Assembly: GCA_016198755.1 (NCBI GenBank)
Contig: JACQIB010000004.1
Span: 1-64,000 of the forward strand
Direction: 5' to 3'
From: Candidatus Aenigmatarchaeota archaeon
GTDB lineage: Archaea > Aenigmatarchaeota > Aenigmatarchaeia > Aenigmatarchaeales > JACQIB01
Length of the DNA stretch: 64,000 nucleotides
The position numbers and the translations under genes were made by a program. The notes under the pieces are model-generated. The model was not told the DNA's origin. It did not search any database and saw nothing but the letters and a program-made list of their open reading frames with translations. Below are positions 36,101-44,302 of this stretch, piece by piece (within the stretch, counting starts at the first letter, position 1; the number at the start of each line of letters is the position of its first letter).

Positions 36101-36760
36101 GTCTCCAGAACCAAGATCCCAATAAGCTTTGCTCCCCTGAACAACCTTTGTTGCTATAACATACTGTGATCCCCTATCCACCTCTACTCCACTCAATGCT
36201 CCAGCCGCTGTCCAGTCATAAGAACCTGTCAGTTCATTTCCTATGTAAGTTTCAAGTATTGGGTTGCCGTTTAAGAATCCATCAAGCGTGTATATTCCAA
36301 GTTGTATCCTTACTGTTTCACTCGGAGAACCCTTCATATAAAGCCTGATAGATTTGATTATTCCGGATTCCGGCGCACTAAATGTAACGCCAACAAGCTT
36401 GTCTTTTACAAGAACATTATTTTCAACAGCTGTATCAGAGAGAGTGCTTCTAACTGTTATTTTATGTAAAATAGATCCTGCGCTCGATGCAGAAGGGGGC
36501 ATTTCAGGTACTTTTATTGGAAAAGCTTTCAATTCTGATGTTATATCTTCGCGTCCGCTATCAGGAGTTGATATAGCATCTGTTCCGGTTTCAGTAAAAA
36601 GCACAAATCCACTCGAGCTTGCTGCAAAGTTTAGATTTGTAGATTTCTCTCCAAAATTGGCTGCAAAAATCCCCACCAATAACAGCGGTACTAAAAGCAG
36701 GATATAAAAAATAGCTGAGTGATGACCCCGCCCTCTATGTAAATGAGATTTGTGCTTCAT
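30173..36760 (-). CDS. Giant surface protein with PQQ-type propeller and Ig-like repeats
   Basis: The 2195-residue product has an N-terminal membrane segment (about 17-34) after a basic His-rich head, several beta-sandwich units (about 90-540), a PQQ/YVTN-type beta-propeller (about 560-1060; blades with WKTKL, WKRKF and similar), a long array of Ig-like modules (about 1060-2020) and a Cys-rich segment (about 2025-2060). An alanine-rich coiled coil (about 2070-2140) precedes a C-terminal membrane segment (about 2155-2178). The Ig modules share the pattern GxxVxWKxxAxDxxGN with the proteins encoded at 36822, 44303 and 45507. Probable extracellular scaffold or adhesin. The start ATG 36760 lies about 32 nt after a TTAAATA box. 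Confidence 0.75.
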   Translation of the reverse strand: MKHKSHLHRGRGHHSAIFYILLLVPLLLVGIFAANFGEKSTNLNFAASSSGFVLFTETGTDAISTPDSGREDITSELKAFPIKVPEMPPSASSAGSILHKITVRSTLSDTAVENNVLVKDKLVGVTFSAPESGIIKSIRLYMKGSPSETVRIQLGIYTLDGFLNGNPILETYIGNELTGSYDWTAAGALSGVEVDRGSQYVIATKVVQGSKAYWDLGSGDNLGPIRGLTEDSELYIEGNKIDIAEGVSNSLATEVEIDPSVDRSLRQSFVSTYGGTLTGLKLYLKSDVDQTVFVDVVSSATGDSIGNMQKPITNRDWDWIDFTPGMVGVAGTSSVNIEAGQKYYIVLSTQDKGKGAVEWMMGQSYDRGEGWEKVGEKNWVKTGEDIDFATDVSVTTEATLGAAFKTTQSFIAQHAAPIGKIQVYVNSEEDQELTAYVYTLEGGTESRPVWVSKPVSVSAGWKSVSFDTRVKSGELNVGKTYLIYIKGGVGKKLYWARGKERKGSVYHGAEEQPLYSLAYKLDVDLPEADVRPYVDWSNFGGSGKHSGYTDELLVKEGKKLSPIPLWTFDASAAAGEPVIVSASPVISNGKAYIVTHNGWIFSLTTDGSILWKTKLDEAILLHEPVTDFAARVPINVTKIQTDEGEKAITTGGELVDSVVVSSANGIVTALNQITGEIVWKRKFSGYNPGAIIPNVTSAPLKIKAYKNKDHPDGFDSIGVVSNGQFFLINGDGKLEQIFGRKARGLKTIVAGPVYEPEHNFIYIVEETGVVNTIDANTFTTVSRFRIPGETGKDKSSISVYSWRTTPVIPSLPGGTNDTNIVMITAPKDKANAELTVSQLDSSMKGKKVGSGKLLERFKLNYQIGNVPLSIPTVMNPVAVKTSTGKYVYFVQDYVKSITYNTPVNSPTTTTIPTVAAVSGGAVTVDTEGNNSSTTAVTTTTIKTTTTSAVVNELKMLNEDGKVVWKFELQPNEYILGQPVVTISNEPDRNYYVYFIGVGKERTAYVLKGSKSGEFTPEIVFKNVLANNNIYMPASPALSNRMVFFPGTDNIYVYTTDTRPPVADDVSQSADQFGIKDQTPVSFGATWSDQFAVKTVRLLVDYDGDGPEPFIIAKAWGASEIKENSVNKDGKEFRAGHTFALPVASTGTVKWKMVALDYNGNQGETETKSLQVVQVAVRDDKPPKIYGEDVFPPESSDGFTWLMARAIVEDNKELRNTKFFVGPEGGTLNQVGEPKKVYATEDTTEFEYRPTTDQQGKRLCWKISVTDRASDWGNDADLTSETKPFCFLVRDTIAPTITSGPTITSLKELNPEEKITATLSANDNVNLKEAVFVFDFYGPDGYQAETITQNIPFRNGNADTSITIPAGKDGSIVKLSTQVIDMAGMSSAWAKSNDVVKVKDVTIPKINRISGEGAKLEGSIGEPVSFFAETTDNIGLDYATVSVNGKEESKVQLYSGNDNRLLGYAHFTVNATEEIWNKYYKTGSNAEVPFTVVVFDKAGNKNQQDSKFTLSPKKCIERIKPTASGFETGPTELLPTQEVRFGALLKDSVENTVSAGCGGLKYAYVQVIGEDGTWSTIYTATIANFTNIKTVGPGANNWIDKTPKTSEGKLAGSWLIPDPSTLKQLPRSIPLGMGGRAFDDNIKGVGTYATLRGGMSSALSAFGGRLAAGRLRIISGGEVTGLSSDPLPPTMPIGLPGTNMSWRVFVIDESNNGDIINGGGFRIKDTDSPSFVEDKQQNAKIVGNQKNVISACFRDSGVLKEIRFIVTEGGTEKAPQVIPTRAFADLKGCANYEYSNANLPIGTEVKWKSVGVDSAGNTIEGPEHSFVTTSNSPYFVEKTQDPARPVQGQAVTINAHWKDDNNLKEVAFLVNETGSWVEKDRKDVLGTDKIVSFTWIPSAAPGTSISWKTIATDVDGNTNDTDPSFVIEPDTSVPTLIESKQSKESVSVGGTVELTARWRDNGELKRAILSLDTGSGYKNLTTTDLSGSEAVARFVWQDLKIKGGTTVKWRIYAIDAGDNIAVTPENSFSVEVGAKSCPICPQPTEFGVCASGKQSRDTYVCDDTTNYECQLVKEDQSCKADDKDKPLLEPKDSAKSAIDSARTAIEAAKAKGINVVEAERLFKEAEAAFSAEKYADAENSAIQAQNALETKDIKPPITVGIETWIAIGVVAAIAIIAGVYMGFVRGRKPEPTIKTS

Positions 36761-36821
36761 AATCTCAGGATTTAATACGCAGAGCAGGTATTTAAGCCTT
36801 TATTTCTGTTTTTTTAATAAA

Positions 36822-39620
36822 TTACGCCTGTTCCCCCCCATAAACTATTGGGGCAGTTTTTTTCTGGCTGCGTTTCACAATAATCAAAACAATAGCAACC
36901 ATAACCAGAACAAGAGCCCCCCCAACCACATAATATATAGGTATCGGTATAACAGTTTCCCTACCGCCGCAGCTTCTCTCCTCCACAGATCTGTCATATT
37001 GATTGCTCTCTGCATTGCATTTGTAAACAACTCGTGTCTGTTTTTCATTTATACATTCAGACCATCCAGAGGGTTCAGGAACCTGTCCTGCGCACTCGGA
37101 TATAGTTGTAGTTGTTTCTGGAATAATATTGGCTTTTGCAATGAAGGTTTTTGAATCAGTAACAAAGCTGTTTCCCGCAGAATCAAAAAGATATACTTTC
37201 CAGACGTAGTTTCCATCCTCTTCCGGAGTGAACTTGAACTCAAGTGTATCAGATGTTCCAGAGAGCTGTTTTTCTGTGATATTTTTTTCGTTTATCTCCA
37301 AAATAGCTACCCCTAGTCCAATGTTATCTATTGCTTTTACAGTTAAAACAACCTCAGTGCCAACTCTTACTGTTTTCGCTGTCTGAATTTGCTCCAAAAC
37401 AGTGGGCGCTTCAGTATCCACAGAAATTTTAAAGCTCAGCTCAGAAGAGTATTTTGAGTTTCCAGCCTTATCAGTTGCCTTTACTCTCCATTTTACAGCA
37501 GTTCCTCCATTCGCACGGCTTATATAAGTAAAGTTGCTCCAATAGCTGCTCCCGGTCAGGTTAACAACGGATTTTTCCATATATCCTCCCCCCTCATTTA
37601 CCTCCAAAAATGCCTGATCCAGTTCTGAGTTGTCAGTCCAGAGAACCCCGAGATTCACAGGAACACCCTTTGCGACTTCCTGGGAAGACTGCAGTGATTT
37701 TACTGGAACTGGCGGAGAATCATCCAAAAGAACCCTGATACTCTTCTGATCTGAAACAATCCAGTTCCCAGCGGTATCGTTTATATACACCCTCCATTTT
37801 ACGGTTGTTCCGTCTTTTATGCTCCCATTCCTCCAGTTGAATGCTATATTTGCAAAATTATCTCCTCTTAGGTTTACAGGACTCCCATAAACAGTTTTAT
37901 TTCCGAATATTCCTGATTCATCTGTCTCCAATGTAGCCCAGCCAAGGGCAGCATTGTCTGTAACATTGATATTGATGAGAACAACAGCTCCTATACCTGC
38001 GATATCAGTGCTCTGTTTAATTGCAGTTATTACGGGAGATTCTGTATCTTCTATAACGAACTGTTTTTCAGTTGTTGAATTTATGTTTCCTCCAACATCA
38101 TATCCTGCAAACTTCCATTTTACTGTAGAGCCATGTTGCAGGGTCTTGTTTGGATCTGACCAGGTAAAATTAGACTGTGCGCTTGTCCCAGACAAACTTA
38201 TTTTTGCAAAATCAACCCACTGTTTTCCGCTTGAGTTATACATCTGCAGCACTGTGTATGAAAGTCCTGTATTATCTGTCCATGCAGCTGAAACAGTCAC
38301 ATTTTCCCCGAGCTTTGGGGAAGCTGTAGATTGCTGGACAGAAGAATATGCCGGAGGGAAAATATCAGGCCCTATTGCATACAGTTTCCCGTTGTCAGAT
38401 CCGAAATAAATTCCGTTTTTGCTTACTGCCGGGCTGGAAAATGCAGTAGAACCATAATTGTACTTCCAGAGCAAATCCTTCTGGTTGCCTCCATTATCCT
38501 TTTCAAGCCCCTCATCCACTCCATCAGAGGGATCAAAATCATATGAATAAACAAAACCATCATTTGAAACAACATACAATATATTGTTAGAAATAACAGG
38601 AGACGAGATGATTTGCCCTCCAACAATTGCGCTCCATAATATCTGCCCCGCGCTTGTAACAACTTTAACTTCTCCGCCATTATTTGTGAAAACAATTTTG
38701 TTCCCCGATATTGCTGGAGAAGCATATGGCCATGCTCCGGCTGAGGCTATAAACAGGACCGCGCTCCCGTCAGAAATCTTTCTTACATAATACCCCTGCC
38801 CAGCCCCAGAACCCCCGCCTATTGCAACTATTTCCCCCCCAGCAGAGGAGGCCGCAGGAGTTGAATAAAATGTTCCTCCGCCCCCGAAATTAGAAGACCA
38901 GATTTTTGTGCCATCAGAGTCCTTATAGGCTGCCATATAGCTCTGGAAAGCTGCTATAACCTTATCCCCATAGACAGTTGGAGCTGCGTCTACAAATTGC
39001 AGATTAACATCATTTACAGACCATATTCTACTCAAGCTTAAATCATATTTGTAAATATTTTGGTTCGAGCCAATATACAAATAACTACCTGCAGAAGCAA
39101 TGGCTGGCCTGCTTGTAAATGCCAGCTGGGCTGAGGTTTGTACACCCCCATCCCTCATCTTTATCTTATAAATTAAATTTGGGTTCCCACCAGTGGTTGC
39201 AACATAGATAAAATCATTCACAATAACCGGCGATACAGTTATGGGAAGTCCGAGATTTGTTTTCCATATTAGAGTCCCGCTTATTTGATCCAAAGCATAC
39301 AAATATCCATCATCCCCCCCGAAAACAACCTTCCCCCCAGCAATAACAGGATTTGTCTGTATTTTTTTACCTGAACCAGTGTCAAAAATCCATCTTGTCA
39401 TATTTTCATTTGCCCCAGGGCCAGGCCATGGGCTTTCTCCCGTATGGTTTGCCCAGCCCCTATGCTGAGTCCAGTTCTGGAAAACACTAACAGAGGCTCC
39501 ACCAACAACTCCGCCCCCACCTCCGCCGGGAAACCCTATCTGTGCTGTCCCTTCCTGTGATAAGTAAACAAAAACGAGCGTTATTGTAATAAACAAAATC
39601 ACTGCAAACTTTTTGAGCAT
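36822..39620 (-). CDS. Surface protein with PQQ-type propeller, Ig-like repeats and C-terminal anchor
   Basis: The 932-residue product has a signal peptide (about 1-26), a Gly-rich stretch, a PQQ-type beta-propeller (about 70-425; repeated blades such as GTLIWKTNLG and YLYALD), four Ig-like modules (about 430-850), a Cys-containing spacer and a C-terminal membrane segment (about 895-917) with a basic tail. GGGGGGAG lies just before ATG 39620 as ribosome binding site, and a TATATAAA-type box about 40 nt upstream leaves a short leader. It is closely related to the neighbouring 2195-residue protein in domain content, suggesting tandem duplication and divergence. Confidence 0.75.
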   Translation of the reverse strand: MLKKFAVILFITITLVFVYLSQEGTAQIGFPGGGGGGVVGGASVSVFQNWTQHRGWANHTGESPWPGPGANENMTRWIFDTGSGKKIQTNPVIAGGKVVFGGDDGYLYALDQISGTLIWKTNLGLPITVSPVIVNDFIYVATTGGNPNLIYKIKMRDGGVQTSAQLAFTSRPAIASAGSYLYIGSNQNIYKYDLSLSRIWSVNDVNLQFVDAAPTVYGDKVIAAFQSYMAAYKDSDGTKIWSSNFGGGGTFYSTPAASSAGGEIVAIGGGSGAGQGYYVRKISDGSAVLFIASAGAWPYASPAISGNKIVFTNNGGEVKVVTSAGQILWSAIVGGQIISSPVISNNILYVVSNDGFVYSYDFDPSDGVDEGLEKDNGGNQKDLLWKYNYGSTAFSSPAVSKNGIYFGSDNGKLYAIGPDIFPPAYSSVQQSTASPKLGENVTVSAAWTDNTGLSYTVLQMYNSSGKQWVDFAKISLSGTSAQSNFTWSDPNKTLQHGSTVKWKFAGYDVGGNINSTTEKQFVIEDTESPVITAIKQSTDIAGIGAVVLININVTDNAALGWATLETDESGIFGNKTVYGSPVNLRGDNFANIAFNWRNGSIKDGTTVKWRVYINDTAGNWIVSDQKSIRVLLDDSPPVPVKSLQSSQEVAKGVPVNLGVLWTDNSELDQAFLEVNEGGGYMEKSVVNLTGSSYWSNFTYISRANGGTAVKWRVKATDKAGNSKYSSELSFKISVDTEAPTVLEQIQTAKTVRVGTEVVLTVKAIDNIGLGVAILEINEKNITEKQLSGTSDTLEFKFTPEEDGNYVWKVYLFDSAGNSFVTDSKTFIAKANIIPETTTTISECAGQVPEPSGWSECINEKQTRVVYKCNAESNQYDRSVEERSCGGRETVIPIPIYYVVGGALVLVMVAIVLIIVKRSQKKTAPIVYGGEQA

Positions 39621-39686
39621 GTTCTCCCCCCGCGCTAAAAGAAAGTTAGCAAAGCCCGTATATAAACATTCCTTACTATGTCCCGT

Positions 39687-40388
39687 CTAATATTCTTTCT
39701 CCAAAACTTCCCTTATTTTCTGTGCCAGCTTTTCCCCTATTCCTTCCGCTTCTTTTAGTTCCTGCTCAGAAGCAGCAAAAATCCCTGCAGGGCTTCCAAA
39801 CTTTTTCAGCAAAGCCCTGGCTTTAACATTGCTAACCCCCGGCAACCCAGCTACAATAAACTCCTGCACATCTTTCACGGTTTCTGCTTTTTTCTCCCCT
39901 CTAACTGCAAGTTCCCTTCTCTCTGTCAATTGCTCCCTCCTTGCAATCCAGTTTATTAGTGCTGCCGATTCCTGCGGGTTTGCACTCCACATTATTGGTA
40001 TTCCATAATCGATAGCAATGCTCGCCAGCGCTCCTCTTACACTGTTTGGGTTTAGTCTACCGTATAAGTCATTCCCTTCTATCAGTAAAATTGGTTTCTC
40101 AAAACTTTCTTTTAATGCTTCCGCCTGCTGGAAAAGCCTCTGGTCTGTTATAGAGTTTAAAAAATCCTGCGCAGCCTTCCTCTCTATCCCCACTCTCTCA
40201 GAACATAGATAATCTGCAACCTCGAGTCTCTTGCTCTTGACAATACAATCAAACTTTCCCAGAGCTTCCACAACAGGTGAGTAAAATTCCCTTGAATCCA
40301 CAAAAATCATTGGTTTTGGTGATTCAGGCTTTTTCAAAACCTGTTCCCCCAGAAAATCCAGATGCCCAGCTTTCTTTTTTTCAGCCAT
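39687..40388 (-). CDS. ERCC4/XPF-type nuclease with helix-hairpin-helix domain
   Basis: The 233-residue product has an ERCC4 nuclease domain (about 26-155) with VDSRE at 30-34, D59 and the catalytic ERK at 69-71, followed by a helix-hairpin-helix domain (about 168-230; LPGVSNVKARALL and AEGIGEKLA). It cleaves branched DNA at stalled forks or flaps in known XPF/Hef proteins. It starts 21 nt after the helicase stop, so the two most likely act together as a split Hef. Length and motifs are complete. Confidence 0.9.
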   Translation of the reverse strand: MAEKKKAGHLDFLGEQVLKKPESPKPMIFVDSREFYSPVVEALGKFDCIVKSKRLEVADYLCSERVGIERKAAQDFLNSITDQRLFQQAEALKESFEKPILLIEGNDLYGRLNPNSVRGALASIAIDYGIPIMWSANPQESAALINWIARREQLTERRELAVRGEKKAETVKDVQEFIVAGLPGVSNVKARALLKKFGSPAGIFAASEQELKEAEGIGEKLAQKIREVLEKEY

Positions 40389-40409
40389 ACAACAGAAATG
40401 TACATAACC

Positions 40410-41906
40410 TTATTTATCCTTTTGTTCCATACCTTTTCCAATCCCTTCCAGCTCTTCCCTCATTCTTCTCTCTTTCCTTTTTGCTGTATACAGGTTTGCT
40501 TCATCTCTCGTCCCTTTGTTAACAAGCACAAAAACCCTCCCAGCCTTAATTCTTCCCACGCGACCGCGGCGCTGTATCGTTCTTATCTCAGAGGAAACAG
40601 GTTCATAAAAAACAGCAATATCAGCACTCGGTATATGCAATCCTTCCTCCCCCACAGGGCTTGTAACAAGAATATTGTAAACTCCGGCTGTAAAGTCTTT
40701 TATAGTATCTATCTGTTCTTTCTGGCTCTGTCCTGTCTCCCCCCCCTGCCCTACTAAAACAGCAGGTTTACACCCTTCTATATTCTTCAGTGCAGAAAAA
40801 ACAGTGGAAATATTGTCCCTGAAATGGGAAAAGACTATAATGCTTGCCTTAGGATTTTCCTTTACTAACTTTTCTAGTAATATAAATTTAGGGCTTTCAA
40901 ACCCCTCTACTTTCAGTTCTTGAGCAGTTCTCAATGCGTTCTGCACTTTTAAGTCTTGTAAGGCTCTTTCAGCAGCTTTATTCCCCTGTGTTCTTAACTT
41001 TTCCAAATACAAACAAAGAGCTGAAATACTCTGTGTTTCCAAAAGCTCAAGAGCATGCCATATTTTCAGTGTCTCTGCACAGAGAGACAATATACGGAAG
41101 TTTGCAGGATTCCCAGCCCTCAGTCCGGAAGCAGCCCTTTTCTGTGCCAGCAATAAATCAGTTTTGCTGTAAACATTAACTTTACACTGTTTCAGTTTTT
41201 CTACTCTTTCTTTCAGTGCAGCCTTAAGCGAGGATTGTATTTTCAGCATTTTCTCTGGTAATTCAGCTCTCAGAACCTCAAATTTTGATTCCTGTATATA
41301 GGGTTTTATATCCTCATCCTCTTCTGTTCTCATCTCAACAGCTTCCGTCCCCAAATTCTTGCAAACCTCCTCAATCTTTTCTTTTGTGCTCCCCGGGCTT
41401 GCTGTTAATCCCAGAACCCTAGGGTTTTTTGCCTGCTTCATGTAAACAGAAACTATTATAGGATAAGCATATTTTTTCACAGATCTGTGACACTCATCCA
41501 CAACCAGCAAGCTGAACTCTGCGAGCGAAAGCCTGCCCCCGTGCAAATCATTAGCTATTGTCTGCGGTGTAGCTGCAATAATTTTTGCTTCTTTGTAAAT
41601 TTCTTTTCTCTCCAGCGGGTTTACAACTCCTGTAAGCACAACAATTTTCTCTTTTTCTATAGTCAGCATATTCTGGAACGCAGAACAGTGCTGCTCAGCC
41701 AATGGTCTTGTGGGAGCCATAATTAGAACCTTTCCTCCGAACTTTTCCATTCTCTGTGCAGAAAGCAAAACAGCAAGCGCGGTTTTACCAGTCCCAGTAG
41801 GCAGAACACATAAAGTATTTTTACCCACAGCAGTATTCAGTATTGAAGACTGATACAGCCTCTCTTCTATGCTGTTTGGCTTTATCAGAGGATGTGTTAT
41901 AAACAT
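40410..41906 (-). CDS. Hef/FANCM-type superfamily 2 DNA helicase
   Basis: The 498-residue product has Walker A LPTGTGKTA near residue 35-43, a DECH box (VVDECHRS), the TASPG motif and motif VI QRRGRVGR. The N-terminal HPLIKPNSIEERLYQ is typical of archaeal Hef helicases. In many euryarchaea Hef carries the ERCC4 nuclease on the same chain; here the nuclease is a separate gene directly downstream. ATG 41906 is preferred; GTG 41915 is the alternative. It lies 26 nt behind the HerA-like gene, in one operon for processing stalled replication forks. Confidence 0.9.
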   Translation of the reverse strand: MFITHPLIKPNSIEERLYQSSILNTAVGKNTLCVLPTGTGKTALAVLLSAQRMEKFGGKVLIMAPTRPLAEQHCSAFQNMLTIEKEKIVVLTGVVNPLERKEIYKEAKIIAATPQTIANDLHGGRLSLAEFSLLVVDECHRSVKKYAYPIIVSVYMKQAKNPRVLGLTASPGSTKEKIEEVCKNLGTEAVEMRTEEDEDIKPYIQESKFEVLRAELPEKMLKIQSSLKAALKERVEKLKQCKVNVYSKTDLLLAQKRAASGLRAGNPANFRILSLCAETLKIWHALELLETQSISALCLYLEKLRTQGNKAAERALQDLKVQNALRTAQELKVEGFESPKFILLEKLVKENPKASIIVFSHFRDNISTVFSALKNIEGCKPAVLVGQGGETGQSQKEQIDTIKDFTAGVYNILVTSPVGEEGLHIPSADIAVFYEPVSSEIRTIQRRGRVGRIKAGRVFVLVNKGTRDEANLYTAKRKERRMREELEGIGKGMEQKDK

Positions 41907-41932
41907 TATTCTCACGTTTTCTTAGAGTAATT

Positions 41933-43195
41933 TTACCCTTTCTGTTTCAGCGCAGAAGGAGTTGAGCCTGCATGCCAGCTCTGCCTCATTCTAATCTGTA
42001 CATTGAAAAGTCGCTCAGAATTATCATCTAAAACAACAGCAGAGCCTTTTGTTTTGGGCAGGTCTGTAATATTTTTTCTCAAATCCTCAAGCAAATAGGT
42101 TTGCATTATTCCGGATAAAGCTTCCATATCAGGTTTCGCTGTTAAACGATGGGCTATAACCAAATCAGCCTGTGCTATAGCATCCTCATGCAGCTTATTC
42201 GGCCTTTGGGTGGCAAGAACAAGGGAAATTCCAGGCTGCCTTCCTTGGCGAAGCAAGGTCAGGAAAGGACCTGTAGATGCTGTTTCGCGCTCAGACCCTA
42301 TAAAGTTGTGCGCTTCATCCACCATTATCCATGTTAACGGAACCTTTCTCTTTTCTTCCCCTGCAATAAGTGCAGACTCTTCTTCGCGTCTGGCAGAAAT
42401 GCGTACAGAATAGATTTCCCTTGCCAAAAATCCTAAAAATAACGAGCGCACAGCCCAGTCCATTAAACTCACATCTAATATCGTAACAGAGCCGGGCTTC
42501 ATTATATCCTCTATTCTAAGATCTTTATCTGAAAAAATCCCCCAGTTTTCAGCCCCATAGAATCTGTTTTCCAGCGATAGCCTCTCTTTCTCTCCTGATT
42601 TTTTATCCCCTTCTATTTCTTTTAGTATATTCTCCAGACCATATTTTTTTCCTTCCAATTTTTTCAAAGCCCTTTGCAGTAAAATTCCCTCAGGTTCTGT
42701 AAGCTGGATACCAAAGGTCAGTGCCCAGTCTCCAGCAGATAAAGCTGAAGGCTGTAAAGAAAATGCCCCGTCAAATCCCAAATGTTTTTCTTTGTATACC
42801 TGTTCAAACCCTTTTGGAACAAGATTCTGAACTGGAAATCCCTTTGGTTGCACCCCCCATTCCCTTAACTGCAGCAAAGCAGAATCATTTGCAATTTTCA
42901 TGCTCCAGAAAATTCCCATTGTATCCACAATCAAAACAGAAAGACTATCCCTTACATCAGCAGGCAGGTTCATAACTTCCTCAGCCATCAAAGCCATTGT
43001 AAAGCTCTTTCCACTTCCCCTTTTTCCAACAATCAAAGCCACATGCGGCTGTGCCATATCCAGAAAAACAGGATTAGTTAAATTATAGTCAAATCCAGCT
43101 TTCACCAAATGTTTTCCAATATAGGCCGTTCCTCGCTTCCCGAACTTCTTCAGGTCACTCTGTTCCCTTCCCAATATAATCTCTTCCATAGGCAT
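41933..43195 (-). CDS. HerA/DUF87-type ATPase
   Basis: The 420-residue product has a P-loop GKRGSGKS at 57-64, Walker B WIMVDEAHNF and a later ATQRPNKL sensor stretch, the pattern of HerA/VirD4-like hexameric translocases. The N-terminus (about 5-45) is a short beta domain as in HerA. It lacks a NurA partner here and instead heads the Hef helicase and nuclease operon, so it may move DNA during fork repair. The start ATG 43195 follows a TTTATTTA box (43221-43228) by about 27 nt; ATG 43189 is possible. Confidence 0.8.
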   Translation of the reverse strand: MPMEEIILGREQSDLKKFGKRGTAYIGKHLVKAGFDYNLTNPVFLDMAQPHVALIVGKRGSGKSFTMALMAEEVMNLPADVRDSLSVLIVDTMGIFWSMKIANDSALLQLREWGVQPKGFPVQNLVPKGFEQVYKEKHLGFDGAFSLQPSALSAGDWALTFGIQLTEPEGILLQRALKKLEGKKYGLENILKEIEGDKKSGEKERLSLENRFYGAENWGIFSDKDLRIEDIMKPGSVTILDVSLMDWAVRSLFLGFLAREIYSVRISARREEESALIAGEEKRKVPLTWIMVDEAHNFIGSERETASTGPFLTLLRQGRQPGISLVLATQRPNKLHEDAIAQADLVIAHRLTAKPDMEALSGIMQTYLLEDLRKNITDLPKTKGSAVVLDDNSERLFNVQIRMRQSWHAGSTPSALKQKG

Positions 43196-43265
43196 AAAAG
43201 AAATTGCTGCTACAGGTTATTAAATAAAGTTGTTATGGGCTTTAATGTGATTATTGGACTATGTA

Positions 43266-44270
43266 TCAGGCCTTGCAGCAAAGGAACCATACACCAGGAT
43301 CATTTTTCCAGTCCACTGAGCCACCACATGCTTCATCATACCCTCTCCAGGATATACTGGCGATCTGCAACCCTCCAGCATTTGAAGGGAAATTCCCACC
43401 ACAGCTCTTGCAGAATGCACATGAGTTCAAAACACCGCCTGCAACCTTTTCCTTTGTAACAGCTCCGTTTGCCAGCTTTGATGTAGCCACAGCTCCGTCT
43501 CCTATTTTTGATGAAGTAACAGCATTATCAGCCAGTTCAGTTGTGCTAACACCATTATTTTCTATCTGCAGTGCTCCAACAGAATCAGCAGCCAGCTTAT
43601 CTTTTGTTACAGTGCTGCCAAATAATTTTGCGCCAGTTATAGTTCCATCAGCAATTTGTGTTGCTGTTATAGTTCCGTCCTGTATTTTAGAACCCTTTAC
43701 CTTCATGGCAGAATTTGTTCCGCAAGCATCTGCATTTATATTACTTACAGCTGCACCACAAATAAGCCTATCTCCCTGTATGCTCCCGCCCTTTATTTTG
43801 CCATTTGTTACAGATTCATCTGCCAGCTTTCCTGTTGTTATAGACCCGTCAGCCACAGCAAAGTTTTTCCTTGCTATAAAAGCCCCCGGAGCAATAATAA
43901 TCCTTGGGGAAAGTTTGTTCCCGCCAATCTCCAGCTCTGCATAATATTCCTTATCAAATGTTATAGAATTTGGGAAAGCCTTTGTTTTTCCAAGGCTTGC
44001 AAACCAAGTCCCTTTTTTCACAGAAATAGTCTGGGTTTCTGTAAACAATGCTGTCCCAGCAGTTGCAACATCATACAAATTAAATGTGATGCTCAAATCC
44101 TGTGTTACAGGTTTCCCAGTAGAATCTTTAAGGAACCCCTGAAGCGGGAGCTGCTCTTTTACAACAGCTTGCCCTGGTTGTGTTGTGGTTGTCTGTGCAA
44201 CAGCTAAAGCAGCCATTATTGCAAATACAGCCAGAACAGAAAACAAAACAACTTTTGCACTCCCTTTCAT
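43266..44270 (-). CDS. Secreted tail-fibre-like repeat protein
   Basis: The 334-residue product has a signal peptide (about 1-26), an N-terminal beta domain like that of the 4695-5672 product (about 35-130; PLQGFLKDSTGKPV, then FNLYD), and a repetitive region (about 140-285) of short units of the form G(S/T)ITxxKLADxSVT, like tail-fibre shafts. The C-terminal 50 residues hold several cysteines (CAFCKSCGG and CC). The start ATG 44270 follows TATTTATA (44293-44300) by about 26 nt. Probable surface fibre or adhesin. Confidence 0.7.
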   Translation of the reverse strand: MKGSAKVVLFSVLAVFAIMAALAVAQTTTTQPGQAVVKEQLPLQGFLKDSTGKPVTQDLSITFNLYDVATAGTALFTETQTISVKKGTWFASLGKTKAFPNSITFDKEYYAELEIGGNKLSPRIIIAPGAFIARKNFAVADGSITTGKLADESVTNGKIKGGSIQGDRLICGAAVSNINADACGTNSAMKVKGSKIQDGTITATQIADGTITGAKLFGSTVTKDKLAADSVGALQIENNGVSTTELADNAVTSSKIGDGAVATSKLANGAVTKEKVAGGVLNSCAFCKSCGGNFPSNAGGLQIASISWRGYDEACGGSVDWKNDPGVWFLCCKA

Positions 44271-44302
44271 ACAAATCACTCTGCTTTTTACATATAAATA
44301 CT

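Noticed and set aside
41906-43195. HerA-like ATPase as part of a herA-nurA or defence system.
   Set aside because: No NurA or SIR2-like partner nearby; the neighbours are fork-repair genes.
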